DNA of 22,261 nt. It comes from Apostichopus californicus (Eukaryota; Echinodermata; Holothuroidea; Aspidochirotida; Stichopodidae). The notes beneath the pieces were generated by a model. That model did not search any database. It saw nothing but the letters and a program-made list of their open reading frames with translations, and was not told the DNA's origin. A program made the translations under genes and the position numbers. Each line of letters begins with the position of its first letter. Position 1 is the first letter of the stretch. The DNA is taken from positions 1 to 22,261 of the forward strand of contig JAIPMN010013331.1 of the NCBI GenBank assembly GCA_020650975.1. Reading direction: 5' to 3'. This document shows, in pieces, positions 19,284 through 22,261 of the stretch.

Positions 19284-20398
19284 GCAAGCACGGTCTTTTA
19301 CACCAAAATGTTTTGTTGGGCAAATAAACAAATCGGAAATTCAAAGGTGGATAATTGGGTGAACTGTTAAGGCAAATGATGAATAGTTATCGGAAGACAG
19401 TGGTCTCTCCCTTCTTGAAACTTGTACATCCAAATTTGAAACATTATTATTTTTTTGTTCATCAAAGAAAATTTTACCTGATTGTTTTTGTGTTTGCCGG
19501 ACTATAGCCTTAACCCTGTCCCCTTCTCCAACCAACCTCCCGATCCTCCACCAGTTGCAGCTCCTAATCTTCTGATTTAAATTACTTTATATTAATTAGT
19601 AAAACATAGAAAGGAAAAAAGTTGGCTGTTTTCTTTAACTGCAGCTCTACAAAGATACAGAAATATAAGAATATTAGGATCATCATCATCAGCAATGTTG
19701 ATTGTTTTCAAAGGATCGTTTGACGTGTTTATTGAATACGTCATCGGTATTAGTTAAAGAACCTCAAGGTGTAAGCTCACAAATATGCTAAAAAGTCGCT
19801 TAGTGGTCATACACTCTTGTCCACACAATTTAACATACATTTCTTACTCATACTCTTGTCCACACAATTTAACATACATTTCTTACCCATACACTCTTGT
19901 CCACACAATTTAACATACATTCCTTACCCATACACTCTTGTCCACACAATTTAACATACATTTCTTACCACCCTTGAATCAGTGATCATCTGTCCAGATC
20001 ACATGGACTAACACCAGGGAACGGGAAGTCACTTAGTTGGTCATGCACTCTTGTCCACACAATTTAACATACATTTCTTAATCACCCTCGAATCAGTGAT
20101 CATCTGTCCAGATACATGGACTGACACCAGGGAACGGGAAGTCACTTAGTTGGTCATGCACTCTTGTCCACACAATTTAACATACATTTCTTACCACCCT
20201 CGAATCAGTGATCATCTGTCCAGATACATGGACTGACACCAGGGAATGAGATTGTGGGCATGATTTCTCTTTCTGATTTGTTGGCCCTCCTTATATCTCA
20301 AACGCTGTGTTTTTAACACGCTTTATATTACGTTTGGAGACACCGGTGGTCGTCTTTAATGGGTTCTTTAGTGATGTAATCGCCTTAACTCCCAACAG
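19284..20398 (+). other. EPHX1 intron 5, GC-AG type, with nested tandem repeat
   Basis: The donor GCAAGC after TAG fits the known GC-AG donor consensus (AG|GCAAGT) well; the acceptor is CCCAACAG. The next GT-type alternative, CACG|GTCTTT at 19292, keeps phase but would insert three residues absent from the human enzyme, and it is a weak donor. The intron contains the repeat array at 19793-20246. Confidence 0.75.
19793..20246. repeat. Nested tandem repeat: 39-41 bp units inside 113-bp units
   Basis: ACTCTTGTCCACACAATTTA starts at 19813, 19852, 19893 and 19934 (periods 39, 41, 41), then at 20047 and 20160 (period 113). The longer unit adds a segment with GAATCAGTGATCATCTGTCC, CATGGACT and ACACCAGGGAA, then GTCACTTAGTTGGTCATGC. 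The first 19-bp lead-in at 19793 matches the end of that added segment. The array therefore expanded at two levels. Confidence 0.93.
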
Positions 20399-20633
20399 GA
20401 CAGGCACTCACAGACTCTCCGGCGGGCTTAGCTGCTTACATCTTCGACAAGGTCTCATTCCCGACCAACCCGGACTACATCAACTACCCCGACGGTAAAC
20501 TGACGGAACGGTTCGAGCTGGACGACCTGCTGAATAATGTCATGGTTCACTGGATCGGGGGCCGATTCACAGCGAGTATGCGATCTTACAAGGAAATCAT
20601 CCAACTCTTTCCAAAACTGATTCCGTTTCTTCC
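20399..20633 (+). CDS. EPHX1: EPHX1 coding exon 6 (second catalytic Tyr)
   Basis: Two bases complete Gly314, then residues 315-391 and two bases of codon 392. QALTDSPAGLAAYIFDK matches the family motif ALNDSPVGLAAYILEK. Then come FELDDLLNNVMVHW and MRSYKE, where Tyr377 equals human Tyr374. The acceptor is CCCAACAG and the donor is CTTCC|GTGAGT at 20634, phase 2. The C-terminal triad residues must come from a further exon. None is visible between here and the window end; the only candidate in the window is the displaced exon at 16731-16947. Confidence 0.93.
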
Positions 20634-22261
20634 GTGAGTTTCTAAAGAGTTCCGTTTACATTGTGTCATATTAAATAAGGTTCTGTGTCAAAGAGGCAAG
20701 CTGCAGCAGCTGCAAAATCCCCTGCAGCAAGGCTGCATCAATATGAAACAATACAGATTATATCAGTGCTCAGACCAGCAGTGCCTATGGTGTGAAACTA
20801 CACAGCACAGATGAATGTGTCCTATGCAGTCCTGCTGTAGGATATGCTATTGTAGCCTAGGTTATTTTATGCTTAGGTTATGATTGTTTAAGTTTATGCA
20901 ACCCCTTTCATTTTATACTAATGTACAATAACATTGTGCCATGAATAGGAAAAATAATCAATGAAATAAAATGATAAAGTAAAATATGTATCTATACATG
21001 AATACAGTGCAATACACATTGTAACAATATCTTTATACATCACCCATATTACTGAAGGTGTTTATATAGACATTAAAACGATATACAATTAACACAAATT
21101 TGTACCATATAAATTGTAAATATCACATTATATTACAGTGTATAAATTTAAGAAATTTCAAGTGGTTGTCCCCAGGACAACCAGCTCACCAATTTTTGGT
21201 TGTCCTGTTGAAATTTTGGTCGTCCTGCAGTGGAAACATGTAAAGTAGGTTATGTGTTTTTGGGATGGCCAAAGGAACTCCAATAAGGAGTAGATACATT
21301 TCATTCAACTTCATCACTTTATTTACAACATCTTCTAACTTAGAGCCCCATATTGAAGACAGGGAACTTGGCAAGTTAGTCTAACACAGTGGACAGAGAA
21401 AGAGAGATATTTGGAGGGGACATTCAAAGAGAATATCTGAGTTTGTTATTGAAAATAAATAAATAACCAGTGTTGGAAAACTTTGTTCAATTTCCCGCGA
21501 ACACACTGCCGATTTCTCGCCGTAGTTCGCGCAGCGTGCGAGCATAATGGCGTGGGGTCCAGGGGTCCAGGGGCCCGCCTTAGTTCCCCGGTGGGGTCAA
21601 GGGGTGGAACCCCTTGTGGGGGTCTAGGGGGGCGAAGGCCCCCGGAAAATTTTTGTATTTTTGCGTGTCTGGCGATAAAAAATTCGCAGCTGAGGATGCA
21701 AAATACTGACAACTTTTTGAATTTAAATTGTTACAAAACTGATGAAAATTTTAAAATGACAAGTTAGAGTAGCTATACTATGTTATAAAATGAAAAAAGG
21801 TTTAATCTGTCTTGCAATCTTTAAAACGTTCAACTTACAAAACTTCCGATATTATGAAACAAACAACGTTCGGCAAAGCCCCGTTTCTAGACTGCCTAAC
21901 AATGAATAGCTTGCACTATACGTTCATCAATTTACAACTGCAGTGTTTAACTCTACTTAAATACTACGGTAGGCTACATGTGATGAATTTTCCCAGGTAC
22001 CTTGCCAAACAACTGTGAGCTCATCCCCTGTCTAACACCTGTTTGTTAATATTTTTTGGCACGTTTCCAAGGAACGTTTCATGGATTAATTAGGTCAGTC
22101 AGTATTAAAAGGATCGGTAAAGTTATGCGAATTATTATCTTAGACGTTCAAAAAAAGTAGGTAAAATATCCCCGTAACATTAAGGTAAGTAAAACACACC
22201 TCAAGCCAACTGACTCCTCCGCATGAACAATACAATATATTCCCCATGATACACGAGGCAC
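20634..22261 (+). other. Downstream of exon 6: no terminal exon, repeat-like DNA
   Basis: I searched this stretch for the family C-terminus (a GGHFAA-like motif followed by PELLA) and found none. It holds CTGCAG-rich words near 20700-20740, a 9-bp hairpin TGGTTGTCC/GGACAACCA at 21163-21183, a GC-rich hAT-like fragment (21468-21710) and unassigned AT-rich DNA after that. If the gene is intact, its last exon is beyond the window. Confidence 0.6.
21468..21710 (-). mobile_element. Truncated hAT-like GC-rich element
   Basis: The left edge CAGTGTTGGAAAACTTTG starts with CAG, like hAT inverted repeats, but no matching right end is found in the window. At 21547-21645 there is a GC-rich block of GGGGTC and CCCC words, then AAAATTTTTGTATTTTTGCG. 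Read on the minus strand, the order GCATCC, A-rich, AAAATTTT, G/C block resembles the segments at 9495-9570 and 12563-12665. There is no transposase. The boundaries are approximate. Confidence 0.45.

Noticed and set aside
21483-21767. Overlapping open frames through the GC-rich block on both strands
   Set aside because: They run through a G/C-rich transposon-like block with Pro/Gly-rich translation and no domain.
1-22261. CRISPR array, bacterial operon or prophage
   Set aside because: The only real gene is intron-split and animal-like; the tandem repeats have no spacer structure of a CRISPR array.

Overview
This window is animal (metazoan) nuclear DNA: AT-rich, intron-split, gene-sparse and full of small transposon remnants, microsatellites and poly-C/poly-G runs. 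The one gene I can recognise is a microsomal epoxide hydrolase (EPHX1-type, alpha/beta-hydrolase fold) on the + strand. The repeat content and the intron-rich gene fit a marine invertebrate, perhaps a deuterostome such as an echinoderm. That is a guess, because nothing in the sequence names the species.

Layout. 1-7750 holds no gene I can defend. It carries an 821-bp TTAA-flanked MITE (4204-5024), the 3' end of a LINE on the minus strand (about 5978-6425), a 312-bp near-palindromic foldback element (7006-7317) and short direct repeats. 7751-20633 is the epoxide hydrolase locus. Coding exons 1-4 lie at 7760-8076, 8831-8999, 11123-11237 and 12007-12139, and exons 5-6 at 19078-19283 and 20399-20633. 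Their phases join exactly (2, 0, 1, 2, 1, 2). Introns hold a hAT-like MITE (9125-9619), a tRNA-like unit between TA repeats (11767-11839), a 70-76 bp minisatellite (13216-13724), a second LINE 3' end (14001-14402) and a nested tandem repeat (19793-20246). 20634-22261 holds only repeat-like sequence, including a GC-rich hAT-like fragment.

How the parts fit. Exons 1-6 encode a membrane anchor, the epoxide-hydrolase N-terminal domain, the HGWP oxyanion motif, the Asp nucleophile and both lid tyrosines. The terminal exon, with the acidic and His members of the triad, is out of order: it lies at 16731-16947, between exons 4 and 5. If it were moved after exon 6 it would complete a 464-codon frame of family-like length, but that frame has a TAA just after the splice junction. 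A decayed second copy of the start of exon 5 lies just upstream of exon 5. The locus is therefore either an assembly mis-order or a partly duplicated and decayed tandem gene. Exon 5 also appears to use a rare GC splice donor.
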